A stretch of 64,000 nt of DNA from Xestospongia muta (lineage: Eukaryota; Porifera; Demospongiae; Haplosclerida; Petrosiidae), in assembly GCA_963693285.1 (NCBI GenBank), contig OY848925.1, positions 5,372,932 through 5,436,931 of the forward strand, read 5' to 3'. Position numbers and translations under genes: made by a program. This document shows positions 28,071 to 39,538 of the stretch, one piece after another. How positions within the stretch are numbered: position 1 is the first letter of the stretch; every line of letters begins with the position of its first letter. The notes beneath the pieces were generated by a model. That model searched no databases, was not told where the DNA came from, and saw only the letters and a list, made by a program, of their open reading frames with translations.

Positions 28071-28322
28071 CTACTCTAATCTTTCTAATTCTGTTGTCTT
28101 AACAGCTTGTGGAAGCTCTCGTCCCATAGCTTTTATAGCACCTTCAAGTTCTTCGATGAGTTCTTTTGTTCTTTTAAGGGTATGAAACTCGGTCCATCGG
28201 GTTAATTCTGATTTTTCATAGTGATGATGTTTTTGAATTAGTATTCTCAATTTATTTAATGCAATTCTCTTATCAGCTACACGCTTCCTTTCTTTTTGGT
28301 TCTTAGACTGTCTGTTTGTCAT
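28071..28322 (-). CDS. Short basic helix-loop-helix-like protein
   Basis: 83 codons from ATG at 28322 to TAG, in one piece. Basic start NQKERKRVADKR is followed by ALNKLRILIQ (helix 1), a longer than usual loop with HHHYEKSELTRW, then TLKRTKELIEELEG (helix 2). The basic region has the K-E-R-K-R-V pattern of DNA-binding bHLH factors with Glu in the expected position. The second helix fits the family's TLxxAxExIxxLE pattern. No subfamily match can be named. A 5' exon or UTR may lie in the repeated segment at 28.7-29.05 kb. It is convergent with WDR26. Alternative: a chance basic coiled-coil ORF. Confidence 0.5.
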   Translation of the reverse strand: MTNRQSKNQKERKRVADKRIALNKLRILIQKHHHYEKSELTRWTEFHTLKRTKELIEELEGAIKAMGRELPQAVKTTELERLE

Positions 28323-29239
28323 TATTGATCCTATAATTAAAATGAGAAGATCTTGTGTCAGTTTATAAATGGGTACTTGTCCAGTATACTATAGGAGTTC
28401 TGTACTATGTTATAAATCTTTAATGTTTAGAGATATGGATCAATATTAAGAGATAAAGGCATTCAGTCAACATTAATTTTTTTTATATACTGAGAGTGCA
28501 TGCATGCTGGGAGAGGCTTGTCTTCAATGAGATAATTGTGTATTTAATCCATTCAATTTAGCAGTGGTACCTACTTTATTGTAATACATAATATAATACA
28601 GAGTAATTAAAAATGTACATATAATTTGCATTAAGCTGCCCCTAAATTATATGTTATTATAGTTAATTTTGACTAATAGATGATAATGACAGAGAAAGAA
28701 TGGAAATAAGAACCATTAAATGCAAATGACTCACTTGTAGATGGTAAGAATCTACTGAGAATTGAGAGAAAGAATCACGTCAGCTCAAGTGGGAGTCTGA
28801 GAAATAGTGGAAATATGAACCTCTAAATACAAACGACTCACTTGTTGGTGGGAATCTGAGATAGGCACAGTACTGACAGTAGGTAGAGTAAGAATTGAGA
28901 AGAACTATTAAAATCCTCACTATTGTCCTGTGGGATTCTGAAGGTGAGATCCAAGAGTGAGAATTGAAACTAATGGAGAGGAAGTCCGAGAAATGGTAAA
29001 AATAAGAACCACTATTGCAAATAACTCACTTCTAGGAATCTGGTCTAGCCACGCAGTATTAACAGTAGGGGCGAGGGTAAGAACAGAAGTAGCCAAGTGG
29101 AGAACCGGAGAGAGACAGACCGACAGAGTAACCAGTAGTCAACCAGCTGCTTAGTATTTACAAAGACATTTGCTCACACGTGTTGTATACCACGTGGTCA
29201 TAATACTATAGTATAGATACTTGTGTTCACTTATTAGCT
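28323..29239. other. Upstream region of the bHLH-like ORF with a three-copy block
   Basis: Three related blocks of about 45 bases at 28691-28737, 28799-28845 and 28988-29034, each ending ACTCACTTG or ACTCACTTC. On the minus strand these read as candidate splice donors (CAAGTGAGT). The first holds ATGCAAAT overlapping TGACTCA at 28720-28733. Confidence 0.5.
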
Positions 29240-29520
29240 AATGAACTGACTTAATTATTTTTCTAAACTGTCATTAATTTATTTTAATAGACATTTCTAG
29301 CTAATATCCTAATATAATGTTAAATATCCATCAAGTTCAAGGTGCACAGGAATAGAATCACTCTAACTTAAGTAATGCCACAACTCTAGCAGCTGGTTCA
29401 GTTGTGATAACAAGTAATGATACTATAACATTAAAGTGAGTGGACTAAAATGCACAACCTAAAATCATCAAGATTAGCATATTAACTGTAATAATATATT
29501 AGGAATTCCTTCATAACTAT
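29240..29520. repeat. Diverged relic of the 7.6-kb unit
   Basis: Shares TCCATCAAGTTCAAG, AGAATCACTC, CTCTAGCAGCTGGTTCAGT and GAGTGGACTAAAA, in order, with 33160-33330 of unit A, but with many substitutions. It is an older, unexpanded copy just outside the array. Confidence 0.8.
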
Positions 29521-30270
29521 GAGCCTATGACAGTAGTGTAGTGTACTGTAGAGTCTAATATGAAACAAGTTTATTTTATTGATAATGGGTGTGGTTAATT
29601 TATTAGTCCTGGTCCAGTTGAAAGTTATAAATAATGTTAGTCTCTTCACAGGGTGTTTTACAGTGCCAACATATGCTCCACCAGTACATGACGTACCTGA
29701 ACCTCCAAAAAATAAATTATGGATAGAAGTAATTTTTCTGGTAATTTATCCATCAGTAAGTAATAACACCTCATTGTTAGAGGGTGTGGAAATAGCAACT
29801 GTTGCTATAGTTATAGCTGAGTTTTAGCACTAAAAGATTACAAGTTAAGTTAGAATATTTAAATCTATTAGTATTTATAGGTGCTAGTGCTGAAACTAAT
29901 GTAACATCCAAAAAGTGTAGAAATTGTGAGTAAATTATTTCCTTTTTGGTAAAAATTTCTTCTTTTTGTGAAACTTGCTGATAATGCATAGAAATCAAAC
30001 ACAAAGGTCATTAATTAAATATCCAATAGGTTTTTGTATTGTTTCCAACAAGTTGAGGTATATAGCTAAAGGAATAAATGGTTTCCTTCCAAAAGGTATA
30101 TATATAATGGTATTATGACTAAATACTTCACTTTTTTGGTAGAAACTTGTTTTTTACCAAAACTTGTCAATAATGCATGAAGTTAAACAATGTTCATTAA
30201 TTTAAAAATTGATTAGTTTTGTCATTGTTTCCAACAAGTTCAGAATAGTTATGGCAATAAATTGTTAGAT
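29521..30270. other. Spacer with an imperfect direct repeat
   Basis: 29930-30075 and 30118-30265 are diverged direct repeats (TTTTTGGTA, AATGCATAGAA/AATGCATGAAG, TTTCCAACAAGTT). A short exon-like stretch 29651-29728 (PTYAPPVHDVPEPP, between AG and GTAA-like sites) has no partner exons and is not called as a gene. Confidence 0.45.
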
Positions 30271-30481
30271 CAACAGATGGATGGATGGATGGATGGATGA
30301 ATGGACGGACGGACGGACAGACAGATGGATAGAGAGATAGAGAGATAGATAGAGAGATAGATGGATGGATGGATGGATGGATGGATGGATGGATAGAGAG
30401 ATAGATAGATAGTTGGATGGATGGATGGATGGATGGATTGATGGATGGATGGATAGTGAGATAGATAGATAGTTGGATGGA
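30271..30481. repeat. (GGAT)n/(AGAT)n array at the left edge of unit A
   Basis: GGAT, GGAC and AGAT tetranucleotides run up to the first unique base of unit A. Similar arrays precede units B and C, so the tandem junctions lie in this repeat. Confidence 0.95.
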
Positions 30482-31099
30482 TGGATAAATGGGTTGTTGG
30501 ATAAACTGTATTGTTTAATGACTCCTTACTGTTTTAATGTAAATAGAGAATTTAGGGACCTGGTTGTCAAGGTTACAATTGTGGGACATGTAAGATGGTT
30601 GTTCATAAGAGATATTTTTACTGTTGCTGTCAAGTATAGATATTTAAAGGTCATTTGTAAATACAAATTAACAAGTAGTATTAAGATATAATCATTATTT
30701 TCTTACTAGCCTGGCCTATAAAGACAACCAGACGAATGTTTCTCTGAGAAAATGACAGCTGATTCTTTGCATGATTTCTTAGCATTGTGTTTGTTTTGTG
30801 ATATGTGTAATTGTCCATCCATTTATCTATCAATACATCCATTCATTCATACATTCTTCTGAATATAGAACCAAATATAGACTGGAGTGATAATTATTTA
30901 ATTTATAATGAAAATTATAGTCGTGATATTATCAATGGGTTATTTGTGATATGTTTTTTTAATATCAAATTTTATTGCTAATTTTTTTAATTGAATTATA
31001 AGTTTATTGTTGTGATCTCCATAATGGTGTGCATCTCTCCATTAATCTAGTTTGGTAATTAAGGCAAACGATTATTTCTGAAAATTGAAAAGTAATTAA

Positions 31100-31330
31100 A
31101 GCTGGATGTAACCGATGTATATGAGTCACGCGTTTATTGACTGAGTGTTGGTAGGAGGAGTGTGAGTCGTGCATTCTGATTGGTCAATTATAAGTTCCCG
31201 CCATTATGGTACAATTAAGATTCCAGCACACGCAGGATTGTGTGTCTGAGTCTGTAAGGGAGCGTGATCCCTAAAAGTTCATCTTTATAGATTATAAAAA
31301 GATAGGGTTGTCGGCCATGTTCAGTGCACT
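31100..31330 (+). promoter_or_regulatory. Promoter-like GC-richer island in each unit (also 38680-38900 and 46290-46510)
   Basis: Contains an inverted CCAAT box (GATTGG at 31178-31183), a TTCCCGCC E2F-like site at 31195-31202 and several CpG, then GTCGTCGTCG repeats. Possible short exons with good splice signals follow (TTTCTACAG at about 31550; a 20-base candidate between CTGTAG and GTGAGC near 32140). No coding potential, so at best a non-coding transcript or the relic of a promoter. Confidence 0.35.
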
Positions 31331-31598
31331 GCACCTCCGTGGGATCGTCGTCGTCGTCGTCGTTGGATCGTCTCTCTCGTCGTTGGATCGTCTCTCTCAT
31401 CGTTGGATCCCGTCTCTCTCATCGTTGGATTTCACTCGTTTTTTGTCACCTTTTTTGTTTTTTGTCATCCTTTTCTTTATTTTTGTAACTTTTCTTTTTT
31501 AAATTTCTTCATTTATTTCTTTATTGATTGTCTAATTCCTTTTTTTCGTTTCTACAGGTCTTACTTTTCTAACTGATGTGCTTTGATATTTTCCTACC

Positions 31599-31752
31599 TC
31601 AATGATGTTCTCTGACTGTTCTAGCTCTGATGTTCTCTGACTGTTCTAGCTCTGATGTTCTCTGACTGTTCTAGCTCTGATGTTCTCTGACTGTTCTAGC
31701 TCTGATGTTCTCTAACTGTTCTAGCTCTGATGTTCTCTGACTGTTCTAGCTC
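31599..31752 (+). repeat. 25-bp VNTR, unit A
   Basis: Six copies of a 25-base unit containing GATGTTCTCTGACTG and TTCTAGCTCT. Confidence 0.92.
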
Positions 31753-31919
31753 CTGCCTGATGTTCCGTGAATGTAAAAGATGAGTTTGCTCTCCTGGTCA
31801 TTGGACTCTCTCCTGTCTTCCTTCCAGCCTTCTTTCCTCTTCTTTTATTTTTTTTTATTTTTATTTTGGGCTATCTAGCCTATACATTATACACACACTC
31901 ATACAATCTCTACAAATCA

Positions 31920-31993
31920 TCTCTCCCCTGCCGCCTGGCGGCCTAAAAAAAAATTTTTTTTAAAAATCCTAGGCCGCCAGGTGGCGGGGGAGA
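31920..31993. repeat. Perfect-looking GC-rich hairpin, unit A
   Basis: Arms CTCCCCTGCCGCCTGGCGG / CCGCCAGGTGGCGGGGGAG plus flanking CCTA/TAGG, about 23 bases each, around an A8-T8 centre that also pairs. Copies at 39464-39538 and 47100-47173. Confidence 0.93.
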
Positions 31994-32279
31994 GCTCTGA
32001 TCCTGTAGGGTGCGTGTGTGTGTGCTGTGTGTGTGTAGGTTGGTGGTCCTTTTTCACTTCCTCTGTCTCTCTTCGTTCTCCATCCATCCATTCTTTGTCA
32101 CTACAAGTTCATTTACTCTTTTTCTTTCCCTGTAGGAGCAGTCCTGTTGAAAAAGGTGAGCTATCTCTCCATCCATTCAATTCTTTACTTCATTGATGCA
32201 GTTTTAACAGATTATCTCTCTCTCTTTTTCTATGTTCTCAATGATCTGGACTGGCTCTGTCATCAAGTGGATTGGAGGA

Positions 32280-32960
32280 CTCTTCATCTTTGAACTTTTT
32301 ATATTCTTGTTTTTTTTGTTTTTTATTTCTTATTTGTTAACTTAAAACTTTTAAATTTCTTTTTGTTTTTGTTTTGTTAAATTTCTTTTTGTTTTTGTTT
32401 TGTTATTTGCAACTTAAAACTTTTAAATTCATTCTTTTAAAATCTATTCTTAAACTTAAATTCTCTCATTTAAATTTATTCTTTTTATTCTTTTTAAAAA
32501 AAATTTTTTTTAAAATTAATCTTTAATTTTTAATATTAAATATTTTTTTTATTCTTTTAATCTATTCGTTCTTTTAAAACTTAAAAAAAGAATTTTTTTT
32601 CTTAATATTAAATTCACTCATTTATTCTTTTTTATTCTTTAATATTAATTCATTTATTCTTTTTTATATTTTTTTTTATTCTTATGTATTCGTTCTTTAA
32701 AACTTAAAAAAGGAATTTTTTTCTTAGTATTAAATTCACTCATTTATTCTTTTTTATTCTTAATAATTTATTCTTTTTTTTTATTCTTAATAATTTATTC
32801 TTTTTTATTCTTAATATTAATTCATTTATTCTTTTTTATTCTTAATATTAATAAATTTATTCTTTTTATTCTTAATTAATAAATTTATATTCTTTATTCT
32901 AAATATTAAATTCGCTCATTTAAATCTATTCAAAATCTATTCTTTAATTCATCCTTTTAA
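32280..32960 (+). repeat. T-rich degenerate (TTTATTCTT)n tract (also 39840-40440 and 47465-48140)
   Basis: Hundreds of bases of TTTATTCTTTTT and TTAATATTAA motifs in each unit. No coding potential. Length differs among units by internal deletions. Confidence 0.85.
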
Positions 32961-33385
32961 AACAAATTCTTAACATTACCTTTTAAAGATTACAAATGTT
33001 TTAATCATAAACCTTCTAAACAAGATTCTAAACAGTCAATCTTGTTAATTATGAAAACAACAATGAATTAGTTACAACTAGTTACTGATACCAGCTTACA
33101 AGATTAGATTTTGTGAACAAACTCAATTAGTTTCTGAGCTATCATTAATTGTTTTAACAGACATTTCTATAACTGTAATATCTAATGTGTTTACTATCCA
33201 TCAAGTTCAAGATGCACAGAATTAGAATCACTCAAACTCAGGTAGTGGTAACATAACTCTAGCAGCTGGTTCAGTAGTAATGATACTACAACATTAACTG
33301 AGTGGACTAAAAATGCAGAACCTTTACATCACCAATATTAACATAGTGAGTACAATAGTCAGCATACAATATTAGGAGTTCATTA

Positions 33386-33528
33386 TTACACATCATGTAA
33401 CAATATCAGTTGTAGTGATTGGATAGATGTTACAGAACCAGTAAGTCCCTGTAGCTCTATTAACATTGAAGTAATCTCACTCTCACTTAGAGGGCCAATT
33501 ACATCCTAAGACAATAAAAATGTTAATA

Positions 33529-33577
<49 letters not shown>

Positions 33578-35118
33578 AATTCAAACTCAGACTAGATCAG
33601 TCTGTCTTACATTTGCAATAGCTTAAATGACTTTGAACATTCATTGATTTGAAAAGTAGTAGGTGGTATCGAAACTGAAGTGAAATCAAACAAAATCATT
33701 TATTCATATCATTAAATGACAAAACTGATCAAACAAAATCAATATTAAATCAATACCTTCTTTCAATGGAATGATCAAAGTTTTATACCAAACAGGAACA
33801 ATATTCTGTATCTATAACAAGTACAAAAAGAAATACTCAATAATGTCACAATAATCTCTCTTACCTTCCATATCAAAGGCAACTGTACTAATGACTTCAA
33901 TAGATATCTCAAGTAGGGAATCTATTGAGAAGAATACCAACTATAGATTTAGTTCTCACGTACCATGTTCATGTTGATAAGCTGTTCAAGGAGTTTGCTC
34001 AAAAGAGTAGTATCGTGTATATCATATTGTAGACATAGTTCACATATTAGTCTCATTGCCTAAAAGGAAGAACTTTCCAAATAAACAAACTATTGTCAAT
34101 TGTTTAATTATTGTACTAATTACAGGGATCATTGAGTTCTTACTCGTGGTTCATGTAAGTGGTTTTTCCAAAGAGTCCTGACCAGTCCTTCCTTGTTACA
34201 TGATTGAAAAGCACCAACTGTTGTTTTAATATGGAGTTCTTCCAGTTCAGAGACAAAGAGAATAACTTGTAGATACTCGCTATAGAGAGAGACACGAAAC
34301 TTGAAAAAGGCAGTGCTAGTAAATACAGACTCTATCAATACATTAGTGTTAATAGAGTCAATACAAGTAGACATTGTACTTACTTGATGTTAGTAACTTA
34401 AGCCTCACTGATTCTTTCAATTAACTCAATAGAAGCAATAGAAAACAAAACTTGAATTGCTCGTGTACGAGACTGTGTACCTCCTAGTACTTTGGAACTC
34501 TAAATAGATAAATAGTAAGATTAATTAATGGACAGATGAATGGATAGATGGATACCTATATGAATTGATGGATTGATGGATGGATGGATGGATGGATGCA
34601 TGGATTGATAGATGGATGGATGAATTAATGGATGGATGGATGGATTGATAGATGGATAGATGGATTGATGGATGGATGCATGAATTGATGGATGGATGCA
34701 TGGATGAATGGATTGATGGATGGATGAATGGATGGATTGATGCATGGATGGATGGATGAATCGATGGATGGATGGATGAACCAATAGATTGATGGATGGA
34801 TGGATTGATTGATTGATGGATAAATGGATGGATTGATGGATAAATGGATGAATTGATGGATGGATGGATGGATTGATAGATGGATTAATGGATGGATGGA
34901 TGGATGGATGGATGGATGAATGGATGGAGAGATGGATGGATGGATGGATGGAGAGATAGATGAATGGATGGATGGATGGATGGATGGATGAATGGATGGA
35001 TTGATACTTGATAGATGGATGGAAGAATTAATGGATGGATGAATTGATGAATTGATTGATGGATGGATTGATAAATGGATCGATGGACAAGTCATACTTT
35101 GGCCCAGTTAAGAAGATA
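33386..35118 (-). pseudogene. KNTC1 3'-end pseudogene copy A1
   Basis: Minus-strand copies of the last KNTC1 exons: terminal exon 33386-33505, the SIPPTTFQ exon, NIVPVWYK exon, IPYLRYLL exon, LICELCLQY exon, GLHIKTT exon and SKVLGGTQS exon, plus a fragment of the LLNWAK exon at 35088-35118. Two lesions: the exon equivalent to 48765-48891 is missing at a (GA)n tract (33533-33573), and TAA at about 34400 interrupts the SKVLGGTQS exon (EA-stop-VTN). No upstream gene body. Confidence 0.92.
34521..35087. repeat. (GGAT)n-derived array, unit A, first block
   Basis: GGAT/GATT/GATA tetranucleotides. The complementary strand is open in several frames as Ser-Ile-His-Pro repeats, an artefact of the 4-base period. 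Confidence 0.97.
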
Positions 35119-35453
35119 TGATGGATGCATAGATTTATGGATGGATTAATGAGTGGATGAATTGATGGATGGATGGATGAATCAATGGATGCATAGATTG
35201 ATAGACAGATGGATTGATGGATGGATTGATGGATGGATGGATTGATAGATGGATGGACGGGTGGAGAGATAGATAGATAGATAGTTGGATGGATGAATGG
35301 ATGGATGTATGGATGGATGGATGAATGGATGTAGAGATAGATGGATGGATGGATGGATGGATGGATGGAGAGGTAGATGGATGGATGGATGGATGGATGG
35401 ATGGATGAATGGATGGATAAAAAGATAGATGGATGGATGGATGGATGGATGGT

Positions 35454-35484
<31 letters not shown>

Positions 35485-36352
35485 ATGGATGAATGGATGG
35501 ATAAAAAGATAGATGGATGGATGGATGGATGGATGGACGGATGGATAAAGAGATAGATAGATAGATAGTTGGATGGATGGATGGATTGATGGATGGATGG
35601 ATGGATGGATGAAGAGGTAGATGGATGGAAGGATGGATGAATGGATGGATAGAGAGATAAATAGATGCATGGATGGATGGATGGATGGATGGATGGATGG
35701 ATGGATGGAGAGATAGATAGATAGATAGTTGGATGGATGAATGGATGAATGTATGGATGTATGGATGAATGGATGGAGAAGTAGATGGATGGATGGATGG
35801 AGAGATAGATGGATGGATGGATGGATGGATGAATGGATGAATAGAGAGATAGATAGATGGATGAATGGATGGATGGATATGTGGATAGAGAGATAGATAG
35901 ATAGTTGGATGGATGGATGGATAGAGAGATAGATAGATGGATGGATGGATGGATGGATGGATGGATGGAGAGATAGATAGATAGATAGTTGGATGGATGA
36001 ATGGATGGATGTATGGATGAATGGATGGAGAGGTAGATTGATGGATGGATGGATGGATGGATGGATGGATATATGGATAGAGAGATAGATAGAGAGATAG
36101 ATAGTTGGATGGATGAATGGATGGATGTATGGATGTATGGATGAATGGATGGAGAGGTAGATTGATGGATGGATGGAAGGATGGATGGATGGATGGATGA
36201 ATGGATGAATAGAGAGATAGATAGATGGATGGACGGATGGATATATGGATAGAGAGATAGATAGATAGATAGATAGTTGGATGGATAGATAGACAGACAG
36301 ATAGATAGACGAATGGATGGATGAATATCAATCCATCCATCCATCCATCTAG
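35119..36352. repeat. (GGAT)n-derived array, unit A, second block
   Basis: Over 1.2 kb of GGAT with GAGA/TAGA interruptions in a higher-order pattern; ends in an inverted ATCC segment at about 36331-36349. Confidence 0.97.
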
Positions 36353-36357
36353 AAATC

Positions 36358-37008
36358 AAACAAAATCATTTATTCATATCATTAAACGACAAAACTGATC
36401 AAACAAAATCAATATTAAATCAATACCTTCTTTCAATGGAGTGATCAAAGTTTTATACCAAACAGGAACAATATTCTGTATCTATAACAAGCATCCATCC
36501 ATCCATCCATCGTAGTATCATGTATATCATATTGTAGACATAGTTCACATATTAGTCTCATTGCCTAAAAGGAAGAACTTTCCAAATAAACAAACTATTG
36601 TCAATTGTTTAATTATTGTACTAATTACAGGGGTCATTGAGTTCTTACTTGTGGTTCATGTGAGTGGTTTTTCCAAAGAGTCCTGACCAGTCCTTCCTTG
36701 TTACATGATTGAAAAGCACCAACTGTTGTTTTAATATGGAGTCCTTCCAGTTCAGAGACAAAGAGAATAACTTGTACATACTCACTATAGAGAGAGACAT
36801 GAAACTTGAAAAAGGCAGTGCTAGTAAATACAGACTCTATCAATACATTAGTGTTAATAGAGTCAATACAAGTAGACATTGTACTTACTTGATGTTAGTA
36901 ACTTAAGCCTCACTGATTCTTTCAATCAACTCAATAGAAGCAATAGAAAACAAAACTTGAATTCCTCATATACGAGACTGTGTACCTCCTAGTACTTTGG
37001 AACTCTGA
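36358..37008 (-). pseudogene. KNTC1 3'-end pseudogene fragment A2
   Basis: Second, shorter exon block inside unit A. The segment equivalent to 33830-34005 is replaced by an ATCC run at about 36493-36511, which removes one exon and part of another. It carries the same TAA (36901 region). Confidence 0.9.
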
Positions 37009-37020
37009 ATAGATAAATAG

Positions 37021-38060
37021 TAAGAATAATTAATGGACAGATGAACGGATAGATGGATACCTATATGAATTGATGGATTGATGGATGGATGGATGGATGA
37101 ATAGATTGATGGATGGATGGATGGTTGAATTGATTGATGGATGGATAGATGGATGGATGGATGGATTGATAGATGGATTGATGGATGGATGCATGGATTG
37201 ATGGATGGATTGATGGATGGATGCATGGATGAATGGATTGATGGATGGATAAATGGATGGATTGATGGATAGATGGATGAATTGATGGATGGATGGATGC
37301 ATAGATTGATGGATGGATGGATGCATAGATTGATGGATGGATGGATGGATTGATACTTGATAGATGGATGGACTGTGTACCTCCTAGTACTTTGGAACTC
37401 TGAATAGATAAATAGTAAGAATAATTAATGGACAGATGAACGGATAGATGGATACCTAGATGAATTGATGGATTGATGGATGGATGGATGGATGGATGGT
37501 TGAATTGATTGATGGATGGATAGATAGATGGATGCATTGATAGATGGATGGATGGATTGATGGATGGATGCATGAATGAATGGATTGATGGATGGACGAA
37601 TGGATGGATTGATGGATAGATGGATGAATCGATGGATGGATGGATGCATGGATTGATGGATGGATGCATGGATTGATGGATGGATTGATGGATTGATAGA
37701 TGGATGGACGGATTGATGGATGGATGGATGGACGAATTGATGGACGGATTGATGGATGGATGAATCAATGGATCGATGGATTGATGAATGGATGAATCAA
37801 TGGATTGATGGATGGATAGATGAATCGATGGATACATGGATTGCTGGATGGATGGATGGATTGATAGATGGATGGACGGATTGATGGATGGATGGATGGA
37901 CGAATTGATGGACGGATTGATGGATAGATGAATCAATGAATCGATGGATTGATGAATGGATGAATCAATGGATTGATGGATGGATAGATGAATCGATGGA
38001 TACATGGATTGCTGGATGGATGGAATGATGGATGGATTGATGGATGGATGGATAGATGAA
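37021..38060. repeat. (GGAT)n-derived array, unit A, third block
   Basis: Interrupted by exon fragment A3 at 37372-37440. Confidence 0.96.
37372..37440 (-). pseudogene. KNTC1 SKVLGGTQS exon fragment A3
   Basis: Only about 70 bases of exon start and flanking intron, embedded in the GGAT array. Equivalent fragment in unit B at 44977-45045. Confidence 0.88.
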
Positions 38061-39194
38061 TGGATAAATGGGTTGTTGGATAAACTGTATTGTTTAATGA
38101 CTCCTTACTGTTTTAAATGTAAATAGAGAATTTAGGGACCTGGTTGTCAAGGTTACAATTGTGGGACATGTAAGATGGTTGTTCATAAGAGATGTTTTTA
38201 CTGTTGCTGTCATGTAGAGATATTTGAAGGTCATTTTGTAAATACAAATTAACAAGTAGTATTAAGATATAATCACTATTTTCTCACTAGCCTGGCCTGT
38301 AAAGACAACCAGACGAATGTTTCTCTGAGAAAATGACAGCTGATTCTTTGCATGATTTCTTAGCATTGTGTTTGTTTTGTGATATGTGTAATTGTCCATC
38401 CATTTATCTATCAATACATCCATTCATTCATACATTCTTCTGAATATAGAACCAAATATAGACTGGAGTGATAATTATTTAATTTATAATGAAAATTATA
38501 GTCGTGATATTATCAATGGGTTATTTGTGATATGTTTTTTTAATATCAAATTTTATTGCTAATTTTTTTAATTGAATTATAAGTTTATTGTTGTGATCTC
38601 CATAATGGTGTGCATCTCTCCATTAATCTAGTTTGGTAATTAAGGCAAACGATTATTTCTGAAAATTGGAAAGTAATTAAAGCTGGATGTAACCGATGTA
38701 TATGAGTCACGCGTTTAGTGACTGAGTGTTGGTAGGAGGAGTGTGAGTCGTGCATTCTGATTGGTCAATTATAAGTTCCCGCCATTATGGTACAATTAAG
38801 ATTCCAGCACACGCAGGATTGTGTGTCTGAGTCTGTAAGGGAGCGTGATCCCTAAAAGTTCATCTTTATAGATTATAAAAAGATAGGGTTGTCGGCCATG
38901 TTCAGTGCACTGCACCTCCGTGGGATCGTCGTCGTCGTTGGATCGTCTCTCTCGTCGTTGGATCGTCTCTCTCATCGTTGGATCGTCTCTCTCATCGTTG
39001 GATCCCGTCTCTCTCATCGTTGGATTTCACTCGTTTTTTGTCACCTTTTTTGTTTTTTGTCATCCTTTTCTTTATTTTTGTAACTTTTCTTTTTTAAATT
39101 TCTTCATTTATTTCTTTATTGATTGTCTAATTCCTTTTTTTCGTTTCTACAGGTTTTACTTTTCTAACTGATGTGCTTTGACATTTTCCTACCT

Positions 39195-39300
39195 CAGTGA
39201 TGTTCTCTGACTGTTCTAGCTCTGATGTTCTCTGACTGTTCTAGCTCTGATGTTCTCTGACTGTTCTAGCTCTGATGTTCTCTGACTGTTCCAGCTCCTG
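39195..39300 (+). repeat. 25-bp VNTR, unit B
   Basis: Four copies of the same 25-base unit. Confidence 0.92.
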
Positions 39301-39463
39301 CCTGATGTTCCGTGAATGTAAAAGATGAGTTTGCTCTCCTGGTCATTGGACTCTCTCCTGTCTTCCTTCCAGCCTTCTTTCCTCTTCTTTTATTTTTTTT
39401 TATTTTTATTTTGGGCTATCTAGCCTATACATTATACACACACTCATACAATCTCTACAAATC

Positions 39464-39538
39464 ATCTCTCCCCTGCCGCCTGGCGGCCTAAAAAAAAATT
39501 TTTTTTTAAAAATCCTAGGCCGCCAGGTGGCGGGGGAG
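39464..39538. repeat. GC-rich hairpin, unit B
   Basis: Same inverted repeat; only the A/T centre differs in length. Confidence 0.93.

Larger units (their letters stand above)
30482..38060. repeat. Tandem segmental duplication, unit A (7579 bp)
   Basis: Begins TGGATAAATGGGTTGTTGG. The same landmark recurs at 38061 and 45665, giving periods of 7579 and 7604. Order inside: unique/promoter-like DNA, 25-bp VNTR, hairpin, T-rich tract, KNTC1 3' exon relics on the minus strand, then (GGAT)n arrays with further exon fragments. Confidence 0.96.

Noticed and set aside
29651..29728. Exon-like proline-rich stretch
   Set aside because: One isolated frame with weak flanking splice signals and no neighbouring exon that continues it.
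31308..31502. Plus-strand ORF with Val/Ser repeats in each unit (also 38889 and 46493)
   Set aside because: It derives from GTC and ATCGTTGGATC repeats. The frame differs between units because of repeat length, so it is not conserved as protein.
31981..32196. 71-residue ORF next to the hairpin, present in all units
   Set aside because: It includes a hairpin arm and a GT repeat and shows no domain. Identity among units reflects recent duplication, not selection.
34521..38005. Minus-strand ORFs up to 443 residues made of Ser-Ile-His-Pro repeats (also 41962-45609 and 6198-6808)
   Set aside because: A 4-base repeat read in threes gives a 4-residue cycle open in several frames. No start context, splicing or non-repeat sequence supports a protein.
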